Counted from the first letter of the stretch, positions 7,636 through 21,537 are shown. The stretch is DNA of 64,000 nucleotides from Candidatus Manganitrophus sp. (GCA_028865235.1 CP114561.1:1384001-1448000); one strand, 5' to 3'. Notes: generated by a model not told the origin, from the sequence alone. A program made the numbers and translations.

Positions 7636-8502
7636 ATGCTAAATGTTTTATTTTTTAAAGTCACCCTCCTTTTTTATTTCCTCGGCACCACCTTTTTCTT
7701 GCTTAATCTCTGGGGTCGGAAGGGGGAACGCCTCCCCAAAAAACCGATTTTCGGAAACTCGGAAACCGATTCGTCGACCGGATCGTTTGCCGATTCCTCT
7801 TGGAGTCAAAAGCTGGCCGTCGTGGTGACCGGTGCCGGATTTATCTTTCACACCCTTGCCCTGGTCGCCCAAATCAGAGAGGCCGGATATATCCCTTTCA
7901 CCAACCTTCATGAAGCCATTTCTTTTTTTTCCTGGGCGATCGTGCTCGCTTTTTTCCTGGTGGAGTTCCGTTATGGGATCGACATCCTCGGATCTTTTAT
8001 TCTCCCGCTCGCCTTTCTCTCCCTGGTCTCGGCGGCGGCCCTTCCGGATGAAATCCGTACCCTCGACCCGACGCTGAAGACCATCTGGTTCGGCATCCAT
8101 ACAACCCTCTCCCTGCTCGGTATCGTCGCCTTCGCGATTGCATTCATTGCCGGAATTATGTATCTTCTCCAGGAAAGTTTCCTGAAATCGAAACAATTTA
8201 GTCCGCTTTATTATAAGCTTCCCTCCCTCGATCTGCTCGACGAGTGGAACAAGAAAGCCATCCTGCTCGGATTTCCGCTTCTGACCCTCGGCATTATTTC
8301 GGGAGCGCTCTGGGCGCAGTATTCGATCGGTTCGTTTTGGATCCAGAACAATCCAAAACAAGCGCTTTCTTTGGGAACCTGGCTTTTTTACTTGATGGTC
8401 CTCCACGGCCGGATTACGATTGGATGGAGGGCGAAGAAAGCGGCCCACCTCGCCATCATCGGCTTTGTGGGGGTCGTTTTTATTTTCGTCACCCTGGCTT
8501 AA
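7636..8502 (+). CDS. hemX: Cytochrome c assembly / HemX-type multi-span membrane protein
   Basis: The 288-residue integral membrane protein has about eight hydrophobic segments and belongs to the CcsA/ResC/HemX family. The conserved periplasmic region near residues 95-110 reads GYIPFTNLHEAISFFSW. It has conserved histidines in membrane segments (GIHTTLSLLG and VLHGRITIGWR), as expected for heme handling. In CcsA proteins a WGxxW-type heme motif is present, and only a weak counterpart (GALWAQY) is seen here. Placement directly before hemA favours the HemX branch, which affects glutamyl-tRNA reductase levels, over a true cytochrome c synthetase. It is the first gene after the consensus promoter. 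Confidence 0.8.
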   Translation: MLNVLFFKVTLLFYFLGTTFFLLNLWGRKGERLPKKPIFGNSETDSSTGSFADSSWSQKLAVVVTGAGFIFHTLALVAQIREAGYIPFTNLHEAISFFSWAIVLAFFLVEFRYGIDILGSFILPLAFLSLVSAAALPDEIRTLDPTLKTIWFGIHTTLSLLGIVAFAIAFIAGIMYLLQESFLKSKQFSPLYYKLPSLDLLDEWNKKAILLGFPLLTLGIISGALWAQYSIGSFWIQNNPKQALSLGTWLFYLMVLHGRITIGWRAKKAAHLAIIGFVGVVFIFVTLA

Positions 8503-8561
8503 ACCGCCTCTGATCGCTTTTGGTCTGATGTTTTGAAGATGGCGCAACGGAAGAAAACGTC

Positions 8562-9881
8562 ATGAATATCGTGATCGTCGGTCTCAACCATCGCACCGCG
8601 CCGGTTGAAATTCGGGAGCGCTTTTCGATCTCCGAAAAACAGATCGGAGAGGCCCTCTATCGACTGAAATCGGACCCCGTCATCGAGGAAGGTTTGATTT
8701 TATCCACCTGCAATCGGGTGGAAGTCTGCGCCATGGTCAAGGAGACGACGAAGGGTTTCGAAGCGATCAAAAACTTTCTGATCCACTACCAACCGGGCAT
8801 TTCTCCCGACGTCCTCACCCCATGCCTCTACATGTATGCCGCCGGGGACGGTCTTCGCCACCTTTTCCGCGTCGCCGCCAGCCTCGATTCGATGATCATC
8901 GGAGAGCCTCAAATCTTGGGCCAGATCAAAGAAGCGTTCGATCAAGCGATCCTCCATAAGACCACCGGGGTCGTTCTGAACAAGGTTTTCAAAAAGGCGA
9001 TCTCGGTGGCGAAACGGGTCCGGACCGAAACGAAGATCGCCGAGAATGCCGTCTCCATCAGCTTCGCGGCGGTCGAGCTGGCGAGAAAAATTTTCGGGAA
9101 ACTCGACCGGAAATCGGCCCTTCTGCTCGGCGCCGGCGAGATGGCCGAACTGGCGGCGCGCCACTTCGTCGGCAACGGCGTCCAGTCGGTCGCCATCGCA
9201 AACCGGAGCTACGAGCGCTCGCTGGAGCTGGCGAAAGAGTTCAACGGCGTCCCGGTGAAGTTCGAAGATTTCGTGGCGCAAATGGCCGAATCGGATATTG
9301 TTCTCTGTTCCACCGGCGCCCCGCACTACTTAATCGGGGTTGAAGAGGTCTCGAAGGTGATCGCCATCCGCCAGAACCGGCCGATCTTCTTCATCGATAT
9401 CTCCGTGCCGAGGAACATCGACCCGGCGATCAACAAACTCGACAACGTCTTTCTCTACGATATCGACGATCTGCAGCTGGCGGTGGAGACCAACCTTCGC
9501 GCCCGGGAGCAGGAAGCGCTCAAGGCGGATCAGATCATCGACGAGGAGATCGAGCGCTTCTCCCGCTGGTTCAAGTCGCTCGACGCCGTTCCGATGATCG
9601 TCGCCTTAAGAGATCGGGCCGAAGAGATCCGCAAAGCGGAGATCGAAAAAATCGTCGGAAAGCTCGGACCGTTGACCCCGGCCCAACGAGAGATGCTGGA
9701 GAGCCTCACCAGCTCGATCGTCAACAAGCTCCTCCACAGCCCTCTGACCGTGTTGAAGGAAGAGGCCCACTCGACCAACGGCAATATGATTCTGGAGGCG
9801 ACTCGAAGGCTCTTCCATCTCGAGGAGGTCCTCTCCAAGCTCGATGAGGAGAAGAAGGCCCCCCCCGAGGAACCGTTGTAA
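8562..9881 (+). CDS. hemA: Glutamyl-tRNA reductase
   Basis: HemA reduces glutamyl-tRNA to glutamate-1-semialdehyde, the first committed step of tetrapyrrole synthesis in the C5 pathway. The 439-residue protein has GLNHRTAPVEIRE near the start and the catalytic-Cys motif LSTCNRVEV at about residue 48. The block SLDSMIIGEPQILGQIKEA is near 110, and the NADPH loop LLGAGEMAELAARHF is near 188. A C-terminal dimerisation helix region follows. The stop overlaps the next ATG (TAATG). No frameshift is seen. Confidence 0.97.
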   Translation: MNIVIVGLNHRTAPVEIRERFSISEKQIGEALYRLKSDPVIEEGLILSTCNRVEVCAMVKETTKGFEAIKNFLIHYQPGISPDVLTPCLYMYAAGDGLRHLFRVAASLDSMIIGEPQILGQIKEAFDQAILHKTTGVVLNKVFKKAISVAKRVRTETKIAENAVSISFAAVELARKIFGKLDRKSALLLGAGEMAELAARHFVGNGVQSVAIANRSYERSLELAKEFNGVPVKFEDFVAQMAESDIVLCSTGAPHYLIGVEEVSKVIAIRQNRPIFFIDISVPRNIDPAINKLDNVFLYDIDDLQLAVETNLRAREQEALKADQIIDEEIERFSRWFKSLDAVPMIVALRDRAEEIRKAEIEKIVGKLGPLTPAQREMLESLTSSIVNKLLHSPLTVLKEEAHSTNGNMILEATRRLFHLEEVLSKLDEEKKAPPEEPL

Positions 9882-11092
9882 TGAACCGGGGCATCGGACT
9901 TCCCCTGTTGCTGGCCTTTCTGATTCTCTCCCTTATCAGCTGTCGACGCGATCCCAATCAGGTCAACCCAAAACCGACTCTTCCGCAGGCGGCTCCTGTT
10001 ACGGAAGAGCGGAAAGTCGCTCCGTCGTTTCCTCCGGGAGTTCCGCCGCATGGAAGGGGCGGCCCCTACCTTTTGACGGGGAGTTTCAGCACCGGTGAAG
10101 GTAGTTACGTCCGCTCGCTTCTGGCGGACGGTGATTTCTCTGGGTCGGGACCTCCGAAGGGATCATCAAGGTCGCTCGACGCACCGGAGAGGCCCTTGGG
10201 ACCTACACGACGGCGGATGGATTGAAGAGCCCCTACATCTTCACGATGAAGAAAGACCCGAGAGGGGTTCACTGGTTCGGGACCAATAATGGGGGGATCA
10301 GCCGGTTCGACGGGAAAAGTTGGAAGACCTACCTTCCCTCCGACGGCCTCGCCGACTTCTGGGTCTATGGGATCGATTTCGCCTCGGACGGCACCACCTG
10401 GATCGCCACCTGGGACGGGGTCAGCCGGTTTGATGGAACCACGTTCAAAAATTACAATACCGAAGACGGCTTGGCCGACCGATGGGTCTATGCGCTGGCG
10501 ATCGATCGGGACAAATCGGTCTGGTTCGGCACCGAAGGGGGGGTCAGCCGTATCGATACTCAAGGAAACTGGAAAACTTGGCGGCACGAAGACGGTCTCG
10601 GCGCCCCAAATAAGCTGGGACTGACCCGGAGCGAGAACACCGGTTTCGGCACCCTCTCCAAATCGGAGATGGACGACTACAAACACCGGCACGACCTCTC
10701 GATCCTCGATCCGGGCGGCAACGAAACCTACAATGAAAATTATGTCTTCTCGATGGCAATCGACCGCGACGGGAACAAATGGTTCGGGACGTGGGGAGGG
10801 GGGCCGCCCGTTTCGACGGCGCGACCTGGAAGAACTACACAACGGATGACGGTCTCGCCGGGAACATCGTTTACGCGATCACGGTCGATCCGGCCGACGG
10901 AGCGATCTGGTTCGGGACCAACCACGGCGTTTCCCGCTTCGACGGCCGTCAGTGGATGAACCTCACCCCCCGCGAGGGGCTGACGAACGAACATGTTTAT
11001 GCGATCGCCATCGATGCCGACCGGCACCTCTGGCTCGGAGAAAAGGGGGGGTCGATGAGTGGATACCGAGAATGCAGGGGAGAATAAATTAG
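9881..11092 (+). CDS. Lipoprotein with two-component-regulator-type beta-propeller repeats (frameshifted)
   Basis: The start overlaps the hemA stop. A lipoprotein signal comes first (hydrophobic segment, lipobox LISC near residue 21) and then a proline-rich linker. Four to five propeller blades follow, each with the pattern WFGT-GGVSRFDG-W-Y-DGLA-VYAIAID-DG. These repeats are like the periplasmic sensor propellers of hybrid kinases, but no kinase is attached. The frame breaks near 10135-10140, in the G-run 10798-10803, and probably in the G-run 11045-11051. Correcting them gives one continuous protein ending at the TAG at 11090-11092, four nt before hemC. It is probably periplasmic and membrane-anchored. 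Its role in a heme operon is unknown. Confidence 0.75.
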
Positions 11093-11095
11093 ACA

Positions 11096-12045
11096 ATGGC
11101 GAAGGGCGTTTTAAAAATCGGGAGCCGCGGGAGCCAGTTGGCGCTCTGGCAGGCGAATTGGGTGAAAAGCCAGCTCGAACAGAAGGGGTTTCAGGTCGAG
11201 ATCGTAAAGATCAAAACCACCGGCGATAAAATACTCGACGTCCCCCTCGCCAAAGTGGGGGGGAAGGGACTCTTTGTCAAAGAGATCGAGGAGGCGCTTC
11301 TGCGAAACGAAATCGATCTGGCTGTCCACAGCATGAAGGACGTTCCGAGCGAGCTCCCCGAGCCGCTCCACCTGGCGGCCATCCCCAAACGGGAAGACCC
11401 GCGGGACGCCTTGATCAGTCATCGGGGGCTTCGCTTGGCCGACCTCCCCTCCGGGGCAAAGATCGGGACCAGTTCTCTTCGACGTCAGGCGCAGCTCTGG
11501 GCCTATCGCTCCGATCTCGACTTCGCCATGCTCCGCGGGAATCTCGACACCCGCCTGCGCAAAGTGGCCGAGGGGGAGTTCGAAGCGATCATCCTCGCCG
11601 CCGCCGGTCTTCACCGGATGGGATGGAACGATCGGATCACGGAGTATCTCTCAACCGAGATCAGCCTTCCGGCGATCGGACAGGGGGCGTTGGGAATCGA
11701 GTGCCGACGAGAGGACCGGAAGGTCAATCAACAGATCGCTTTTTTGAACGATCCGGAAACCGCCTGCACGGTGACCGCCGAGCGGGCCCTCTTGATCCGG
11801 TTGGAGGGGGCTGTCAGGTTCCGATTGCAGGTTATGCCACCCTCTCTGGGGAAGAGATCACCCTCGAAGGACGGGTCGCCACGCTGGACGGACGGGAGGT
11901 TCTCCGGGAGCGGCAACGGGCGCCGATTTCCGAGGCGGCCCGGCTGGGGGCGCAGGTCGCCGAATCACTCCTGTCCAAGGGTGCGGATAAAATCCTCAAA
12001 GCGGTTTATGAAGGGGGAAGACCGCCGGCGCCCGGAACACCCTGA
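11096..12045 (+). CDS. hemC: Porphobilinogen deaminase (hydroxymethylbilane synthase), one frameshift
   Basis: HemC joins four porphobilinogen units into hydroxymethylbilane. The first part shows [13 protein letters not shown], then KDVPSELPE near residue 80 and the active-site region [12 protein letters not shown]. It continues to [14 protein letters not shown]. The frame breaks in the G-run 11806-11810, exactly at the dipyrromethane-cofactor site. Adding one G restores [13 protein letters not shown] with the cofactor-binding Cys, and the C-terminal domain then runs to the stop at 12045 (about 316 residues). The conserved Cys argues for sequencing error, not decay. Confidence 0.93.
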
Positions 12046-12066
12046 CACAATCGATTGGGAAACAAC

Positions 12067-13611
12067 GTGGGACAACATCCCTCCAACAAAAAGAACGGAA
12101 CCGTCTACCTGGTCGGCGCAGGCCCGGGCGACCCGAAGCTGATCACCCTGCGTGGCAAAGAGCTGCTGGCCGAGGCGGATGTCATCATCTACGATTACCT
12201 CGCCAACCCGAAGCTGCTCGAATTCGCAAAAGAGGGGGCGGAGAAGATCTACGTCGGGAAAAAGGGGGATCGCGAAGCTCCCTTCATCAAGAGCATATCG
12301 ATCACCTGATGGTTGAGGCGGCGAAGGCCGGAAAATTGGTCGTTCGGCTGAAAGGGGGAGACCCTTTTATCTTCGGTCGAGGAGGAGAAGAGGCGGAGGC
12401 GTTGGTTGCGGCGGGAATTCCGTTTGAAGTGGTCCCCGGCGTCACCTCCGCCATCAGCGTTCCGACCTATGCCGGCATTCCGCTGACCCACCGCGACAAG
12501 GCGTCCACGGTTGCTTTCGTCACCGGCCACGAGGATCCCGCCAAAGAGGAAGTCTCGTCGACTGGGCCAAGCTCGCCGGCGGACCCGACACCCTTGTCTT
12601 CCTGATGGGGATGGGGAACCTCGCCGGAATCGTCTCGGAGTTGGTCCGGCATGGGAAAGACCCGAAGACGCCGATCGCCCTGATCCGGTGGGGAACCCAT
12701 CCCTTTCAGAAAACGCTGGTCGGCCGGCTCGACAATATCGTTGAGAAGGTCGGCATCGAAGGGATGAAGCCGCCCGTGGTGATGGTGGTCGGCGAAGTGG
12801 TCTCGCTCCGAAACCGGCTTAACTGGTTCGAATCAAAACCGCTCTTCGGAAAACGGATTATCGTCACCCGCGCCAAAGAACAGGCGCCGGAGTTCATCGA
12901 TCTTCTTTCTTCTTATGGGGCGGAGGCCGTCTCCTTTCCAACCCTTGAGATCGCGCCGCCGCCAAGCTGGGTCGAAGCGGATGCCGCCATCGAACGGATC
13001 GAACATTATAATTGGATCATTTTCACCTCGGTCAATGGGGTGCAATCGTTCCGAAAACGGCTCGCGACCCTTCGAAAAGATCTCCGGGTATTAAAAGGAA
13101 TCTCACTCTGCGCCATCGGCCCGCGAACGGCCGCGGAGGTGGAGGCGTGGAGCTTGCAGGTCGATCTGGTTCCGTCCGAATTTAAAGCCGAAGGGGTGCT
13201 TCAAGCGCTGGAAGGACGGGGGATTGCCGGAAAGCGCTTTCTCATCCCCCGTGCCCTAGAGGCACGAGAGATCCTGCCGGAGGAGATTCAGAAAAAGGGG
13301 GGAAGGTCGATGTCGTTCCGGTGTACCAGTCGGTCCGGCCTACGCCTGATCCCGCGATGCTGGAGACCATTCTTCGTGCAAAGGGGGTCGATCTGATCAC
13401 CTTTGCCAGCTCGTCCACCCTTCGCAATTTCATGGAGATCCTCGGCCCGCAGCGGCAATCCTGGCTGACCGGGATCGCCATTGCCTGCATCGGGCCGATC
13501 ACGGCGGAGACGGCACGGGAGTTCGGCTTGAAGGTCGATGTCATTCCGGGCGAGTATACCCTTCCCGCCCTGGCCGAATCGATTGTGGACTATTTCAGGA
13601 AAAAAGAGTAA
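12067..13611 (+). CDS. cobA-hemD: Fused uroporphyrinogen-III C-methyltransferase / uroporphyrinogen-III synthase (three frameshifts)
   Basis: The N-terminal half is an SAM methyltransferase (CobA/SumT): [15 protein letters not shown], then [18 protein letters not shown], then [21 protein letters not shown]. The C-terminal half is HemD, with [25 protein letters not shown] and later [14 protein letters not shown]. Such fusions send uroporphyrinogen III towards both heme and siroheme/cobalamin. Breaks near 12285, 12550 and in the G-run 13297-13302 each need one added base. GTG at 12067 gives a short leader before GTVYLVGAG, and a TTG at 12055 is also possible. It sits between hemC and hemB. Confidence 0.9.
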
Positions 13612-13647
13612 ATTGGAACAGAAAATGACGAACCTTTAGGAGTTCTT

Positions 13648-15580
<1,933 letters not shown>

Positions 15581-15587
15581 CGTGGAG

Positions 15588-17068
15588 ATGCTCTCGGTTC
15601 GGAAGAATCGCTCCCTGCTTAAAACATTCGCCCAATCATTACAGCGATTTCCTCTCCGTGCCGGGGATAAGATCGTGGTCGGCGTTTCAGGCGGAGCCGA
15701 TTCGGTCTGCCTCCTCCACCTTCTCCGGCAACTTTCGTCCCGCCGTCACCTCACCCTTCACGTCGCCCACTTAAATCACGGCTTTCGAACGGAGGCCGCG
15801 CAGGAAGCCGATTTCGTTCAGAGGCTCTGCGACGGCTGGAAGATTCCGACCACCCTTTCCTCCCTCCCGGTCCCGCGCATTTGCAAAGAGCGGCATCTCT
15901 CAAAACAGGAAGGGGCCCGTGAAGTCCGCTATGCCTTTCTAAAAGAGGTCGCGGGAGCCACCGGCGCCCGATGGATCGCCTTGGGCCATACGGCCGACGA
16001 CCAGGCCGAGACTTTTCTTATGCGCCTCCTCCGAGGGTCCGGATCACAAGGACTCGGCGCGATCCCCCGGATGCGCGACGGGATGATCATTCGCCCTTTG
16101 CTTTCCATTTCGCGAAAGCAAATCGTCGATGAGTTATCGCGGGAGGAGATCCCGTTCATCGAAGATCCCTCCAACCGACAGGAAATCTACCTTAGAAACC
16201 GGGTCCGCCATCGGCTTCTTCCCCTTCTCGAGGAATATAATCCGAAGGTGAAGCAAACTTTTTTAGAGAAACCGAACTGCTGCAGGAAGAGAATGATTTT
16301 TTGACCCGCTATACGGAGGAATTGATTCCGCAGCTCGGCATCGAAAAAAAGAAGGGCATGGTCTCATTTGATGTCGAACGCCTCCAATCGCTTCACCCCG
16401 CCCTTCAACGCCGGATGGTTCGATGGAGCCTCGATCAACTCCATCCCGGGTTGAAGGGGATCGGTTTCCAACATATCGAAACCGTTTTGCTGAAAGCGCT
16501 TACGGGTCAAACCGGTAAAACCTATCCCCTTCCCCATCAGCTTTGGGCCGAGAAGGGATATACACGGCTATTTCTCCGGAAAAGAGATTCGAAAGAGAAT
16601 CAAAAGGGAGCTTCTCGGCAATCTTCTCGACCGGAAATAATCCTCTCACCCTCCGCGAACCCGATCGACCTGCCGGAATGGGGACTGCGGCTGACGGTTT
16701 CGCTCCATCGGGACAGAGAACGCCTCCCCGCTTTTTCCACTTGCGCCGCTTCTTTCGATTTTGATAGAATTTCCAATCCTTTGACCCTTCGCCGCTGGCG
16801 GGCGGGAGATTACTTCGTTCCGACCGGTATGGGGGGCAAACATAAGAAACTTCAAGATCTGTTTGTTGATGCAAAAGTTCCAAAATCACAAAGGGCCTCA
16901 ATTCCTCTCCTGACCTGTCCGGAGGGAATCTTGTGGGTCGTCGGCTTGCGGATCGACGACCGGTTTCGGGCGACGGAAAAATCAAAAAAGGTATTGATCG
17001 TGGAGGCGCACGCGCTGGATCGACCCGCTTCTCTGCCGGGCGTGAAGCCGCTCCCTGAGGGCCCCTGA
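15588..17068 (+). CDS. tilS: tRNA(Ile)-lysidine synthase (one frameshift)
   Basis: TilS converts the wobble C34 of the AUA-reading tRNA-Ile to lysidine. The PP-loop ATPase motif KIVVGVSGGADSVCLLHLL is near residue 25, followed by LNHGFR and GHTADDQAETFLMRLLRGSG. The frame breaks near 16265, and one added A gives QTFLRETELLQEENDF. The C-terminal TilS substrate-recognition domain follows (RRWRAGDYFVPTGMGG then KKLQDLFVDAKVP). ATG at 15588 is chosen over upstream codons that overlap ribF. The stop overlaps the hpt start (TGATG). Confidence 0.92.
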
Positions 17069-17610
17069 TGGAAGGACGGATTTTTGGAAAGCCGATGATC
17101 ACCCAAGAGGAGATGCGAAAGCGGATCCAGGAGCTCGGCTTGCGCATTGCCCAAGATTATCAGGAAAAAGACCTTCTGATGATCGGCGTTCTAAAGGGGG
17201 CCTTCGTCTTTTTTTCCGACTTGGCGCGGGCCGTCCCCCTTCCGCTCCATGTTGATTTCCTGGTTGTTTCAAGTTATGGTGAAAAGAAAAAAAGCAGCGG
17301 GGCGGTCAAGGTTATTTCGGATACCACACAAAATCTAAAGGGAAAAGATGTCCTTGTAGTCGAAGATATCGTCGATTCCGGACTGACGCTGACCTTTCTT
17401 AAGAAAAAACTCATGGCCCGAAAGCCGAACTCGCTCCGATTCTGTACCCTGCTCGATAAGCCGCAACGCCGGAAAACGGAAGTCACCATCGATTATGTCG
17501 GCTTTACCATCCCCAACAAATATGTCGTCGGATATGGGCTCGATTACGAGAACAAGTACCGGAACCTCCCCTATATTGCCGTCTTGGAAAATGTCCAAGA
17601 AGATGCATGA
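17068..17610 (+). CDS. hpt: Hypoxanthine phosphoribosyltransferase
   Basis: Hpt salvages hypoxanthine and guanine to IMP and GMP with PRPP. The 180-residue protein has the family segment LLMIGVLKGAFVFFSDLAR near residue 35. The PRPP-binding motif VLVVEDIVDSGLTL is near 100, followed by LLDKPQRRKTEV and YVVGYGLDYENKYRNLPYI. The order tilS-hpt-ftsH is common in many bacteria and supports the call. It starts within the tilS stop and is followed by a 153-nt gap holding the ftsH promoter. Confidence 0.96.
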   Translation: MEGRIFGKPMITQEEMRKRIQELGLRIAQDYQEKDLLMIGVLKGAFVFFSDLARAVPLPLHVDFLVVSSYGEKKKSSGAVKVISDTTQNLKGKDVLVVEDIVDSGLTLTFLKKKLMARKPNSLRFCTLLDKPQRRKTEVTIDYVGFTIPNKYVVGYGLDYENKYRNLPYIAVLENVQEDA

Positions 17611-17698
17611 AAGATCGGCCCAGTCGGCTGAAACGATCTCTTTGCTCCACGAATTGTATAGAGGCGCTTTCTCGACAATTCCACCTTTTCAGAATTGA

Positions 17699-17727
17699 TT
17701 GTCACCGCCAAAAAACTGTGTTAGAAT
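17699..17727 (+). promoter_or_regulatory. Putative sigma-70 promoter of ftsH
   Basis: TTGTCA (17699-17704) and TAGAAT (17722-17727) are 17 nt apart in the 153-nt gap between hpt and ftsH. A strong AGGAGG ribosome-binding site (17753-17758) lies five nt before the ATG at 17764. Confidence 0.65.
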
Positions 17728-17763
17728 GTGGAGCAATATTTTTTTGATTTTTAGGAGGATTAA

Positions 17764-19572
<1,809 letters not shown>

Positions 19573-19582
19573 CGGTCAAAAC

Positions 19583-20551
19583 ATGTCGAACGAAGAACCC
19601 GTCTCATCTCCTAAAACGAAGGGGAGAGACGGGTTCTTCGTTTCTTCCCCGCAAAAAGGGTCTGTTCTCAATCATCGCCGCCCTTCCCGATCCAAAAAAC
19701 AGGCGGGTATCTGGCGCTGCGGCTCGTATCGGCTGAATTACGCCCGGCGGCCGTTGATCATGGCCGTTTTGAATATCACCCCAGATTCCTTTTCGGACGG
19801 GGGACAGTTTTTTAATCCGGATCAAGCGGTCGAGCAAGCGCTTCGGATGGAAGGGGAAGGAGCCGACCTGATCGACATCGGAGGGGAATCGACCCGGCCC
19901 GGCGCAACCCCGGTTTCAGTTGAAGAAGAGGCCCGCCGTGTGGTTCCGGTCGTAGAGCGGCTGGCAAAACAACTTGCGATCCCGATCTCAGTCGATACGA
20001 CCAAGTCGGAGGTGGCGCGGCGGGCGATTGAGGCGGGGGCTTCGATTATCAACGATGTCAGCGGTTTCATGCGCGACCCCCATATGTTGTCCGTGGCCGC
20101 AAGGGGAAAAACCGGTCTCGTCATCATGCATACAAACGGAACACCAGAGACAATGCAGCGCCGTCCCCGCTATCACGATCTGATCGGAGAGATCCGCCGG
20201 TTCTTAAACGAGCGGATCGACGCGGCCGTCGCTTACCGGATTCCAAGAAACCGGATCGCCGTCGATCCCGGCATCGGATTCGGGAAGACCGCCAATCACA
20301 ATCTGAAAATTCTCCATCGCCTCGGCGATTTCGCCGATCTCGGGGCCCCCTTGCTGGTCGGTCCCTCGCGTAAATCGTTCATCGGACGGATTCTCGACCT
20401 TCCTCCCTCGGAACGGCTGGAAGGAACCGCCGCCGCCGCCGCGATCGCCGTCTTCCAAGGAGCGCGGATTATCCGGGTCCATGATATCAAACCCCTCGCG
20501 CGGGTTGTCCGTGTTGCGGAGGCGATCCGCAGGGAGAAAGGGAATCGATAA
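19583..20551 (+). CDS. folP: Dihydropteroate synthase
   Basis: FolP joins p-aminobenzoate to the pterin in folate synthesis. Motifs are MAVLNITPDSFSDGG, LIDIGGESTRPGATPV, SVDTTKSEVARRA, IINDVSGF, VDPGIGFGKT and GPSRKSFIG, in the usual order. Homologues begin only ~15 residues before the first motif, yet the only ordinary in-frame start is the ATG at 19583. That adds about 45 residues encoded by the hairpin at 19589-19642. Either the extension is real, an unusual start is used, or an indel hides the true start. The stop overlaps the PilZ gene start (TAATG). Confidence 0.93.
   Translation: MSNEEPVSSPKTKGRDGFFVSSPQKGSVLNHRRPSRSKKQAGIWRCGSYRLNYARRPLIMAVLNITPDSFSDGGQFFNPDQAVEQALRMEGEGADLIDIGGESTRPGATPVSVEEEARRVVPVVERLAKQLAIPISVDTTKSEVARRAIEAGASIINDVSGFMRDPHMLSVAARGKTGLVIMHTNGTPETMQRRPRYHDLIGEIRRFLNERIDAAVAYRIPRNRIAVDPGIGFGKTANHNLKILHRLGDFADLGAPLLVGPSRKSFIGRILDLPPSERLEGTAAAAAIAVFQGARIIRVHDIKPLARVVRVAEAIRREKGNR
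19589..19642 (+). terminator. 17-bp perfect hairpin after ftsH, overlapping the folP start region
   Basis: Arms 19589-19605 (AACGAAGAACCCGTCTC) and 19626-19642 are perfect complements with a 20-nt loop, followed by TCTTCC. The hairpin lies 17 nt after the ftsH stop, where a terminator would be expected, but it falls inside the longest folP reading frame. It could terminate or attenuate transcription into folP, or stabilise the ftsH mRNA end. Confidence 0.65.
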
Positions 20552-20934
20552 TGGAAAACAGTCCCGACAAAAGAAAATCGTCCCGTCTGGAAGGGGTCAC
20601 CTTCCCGGTGGAGTATGCCTTATCCAATCAGCACTTCCAACGGGCCCGCGCAATGGGCATCGGCGAGGCCGGCTTCATGCTCCTTCTTGAAGAACCCCTT
20701 TCGATGGGAACGCCGCTTCAGGTGAAGCTCTATCTTCCCAAGACCCTCTTTCCCTTCTCGAACTGGCAGACGATTCCCCTGGAGGCCAAAGTCGTCCGGG
20801 TCGACAGCCAAACGAGCCAGGACGGCTGTTACCGCCACGGCCTGCTGATCACTCAAATTTCGGACCAGGACGGCCTGACGCTGAAGCGGTATGTCCACCT
20901 CTCTCACTGGATGAAAGAGAAAATCCAGAGCTAA
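20551..20934 (+). CDS. PilZ-domain-like protein, possible c-di-GMP receptor
   Basis: The 127-residue protein starts in the folP stop codon. Near the N-terminus it has the arginine motif RKSSRLEG, and near residue 35 a segment GIGEAGFMLLLEE, at the places of the PilZ RxxxR and D/NxSxxG c-di-GMP motifs. The second motif is degenerate (E-A-G for S-x-x-G), so binding is uncertain. The rest is beta-rich, with PLEAKVVRVDSQ and RHGLLITQIS, as expected for the PilZ barrel. A diguanylate cyclase lies at 63 kb. The target is unknown. Confidence 0.65.
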   Translation: MENSPDKRKSSRLEGVTFPVEYALSNQHFQRARAMGIGEAGFMLLLEEPLSMGTPLQVKLYLPKTLFPFSNWQTIPLEAKVVRVDSQTSQDGCYRHGLLITQISDQDGLTLKRYVHLSHWMKEKIQS

Positions 20935-20987
20935 CGGATCGACCCGACAGACATGCCGGTACTCTCTCCCATTCCCGATCCCCCCGC

Positions 20988-21503
20988 ATGGAGACCCTTC
21001 CCTGGTATGCCAAAGAACGGGCGCTCCCGGCGTACCGATTCGTCCCCGGCCTCCTCCCCCACCCGATCCGCGACCCAGGGGGACACAGCTATCGCTCCGT
21101 CCGTTCGCAAATCCATCCTTTCTGGAGCCCCGATCAATGGAGGGCGCTCGAGGCCTACTTGCGCGGCGTCGATCTCTTTAACCGGTTCTACTTTTGGGAA
21201 GCACACGAAGTCTGGGAGGCGCTCTGGAAGAGTCACCCGCCCCAGACCGATCCGGCCCGATTGATTCAGGGATTGATCAATCTCGCCGCCTCGCTCCTTA
21301 AACTTCACATGCAGGAGGCTTCCTCCTCCCGAAAACTCTGGCGCGCCGCGTCGGAGCAGCTTACTCCCTTTCGGGATCGACACTGGATGGGAATTGATGT
21401 CGTTCGGCTCCGCAAAGAAGCCGACGATTACCTCCGACCGATCGATCAGGGAAAGATTCCCATCTTGGGATCCGGAACTCCCGCGATCCGCTTAACGGAT
21501 TAG
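20988..21503 (+). CDS. DUF309 family protein
   Basis: The 171-residue protein carries the DUF309 signature near residues 65-82: FNRFYFWEAHEVWEALWK, followed by ARLIQGLINLAASLLKLHM. This family is small and all-helical, with no established biochemical role. The conserved E-A-H-E-x-W-E residues are intact. About 55 residues precede the signature, including HPFWSPDQWRALEAYLRG. The gene begins 53 nt after the PilZ gene, so they may share a transcript. It ends the folP run, and the next gene has its own promoter. Confidence 0.75.
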   Translation: METLPWYAKERALPAYRFVPGLLPHPIRDPGGHSYRSVRSQIHPFWSPDQWRALEAYLRGVDLFNRFYFWEAHEVWEALWKSHPPQTDPARLIQGLINLAASLLKLHMQEASSSRKLWRAASEQLTPFRDRHWMGIDVVRLRKEADDYLRPIDQGKIPILGSGTPAIRLTD

Positions 21504-21537
21504 AATTTCCTCCAAGCCACTCTGTCGCGAGCCTCAC

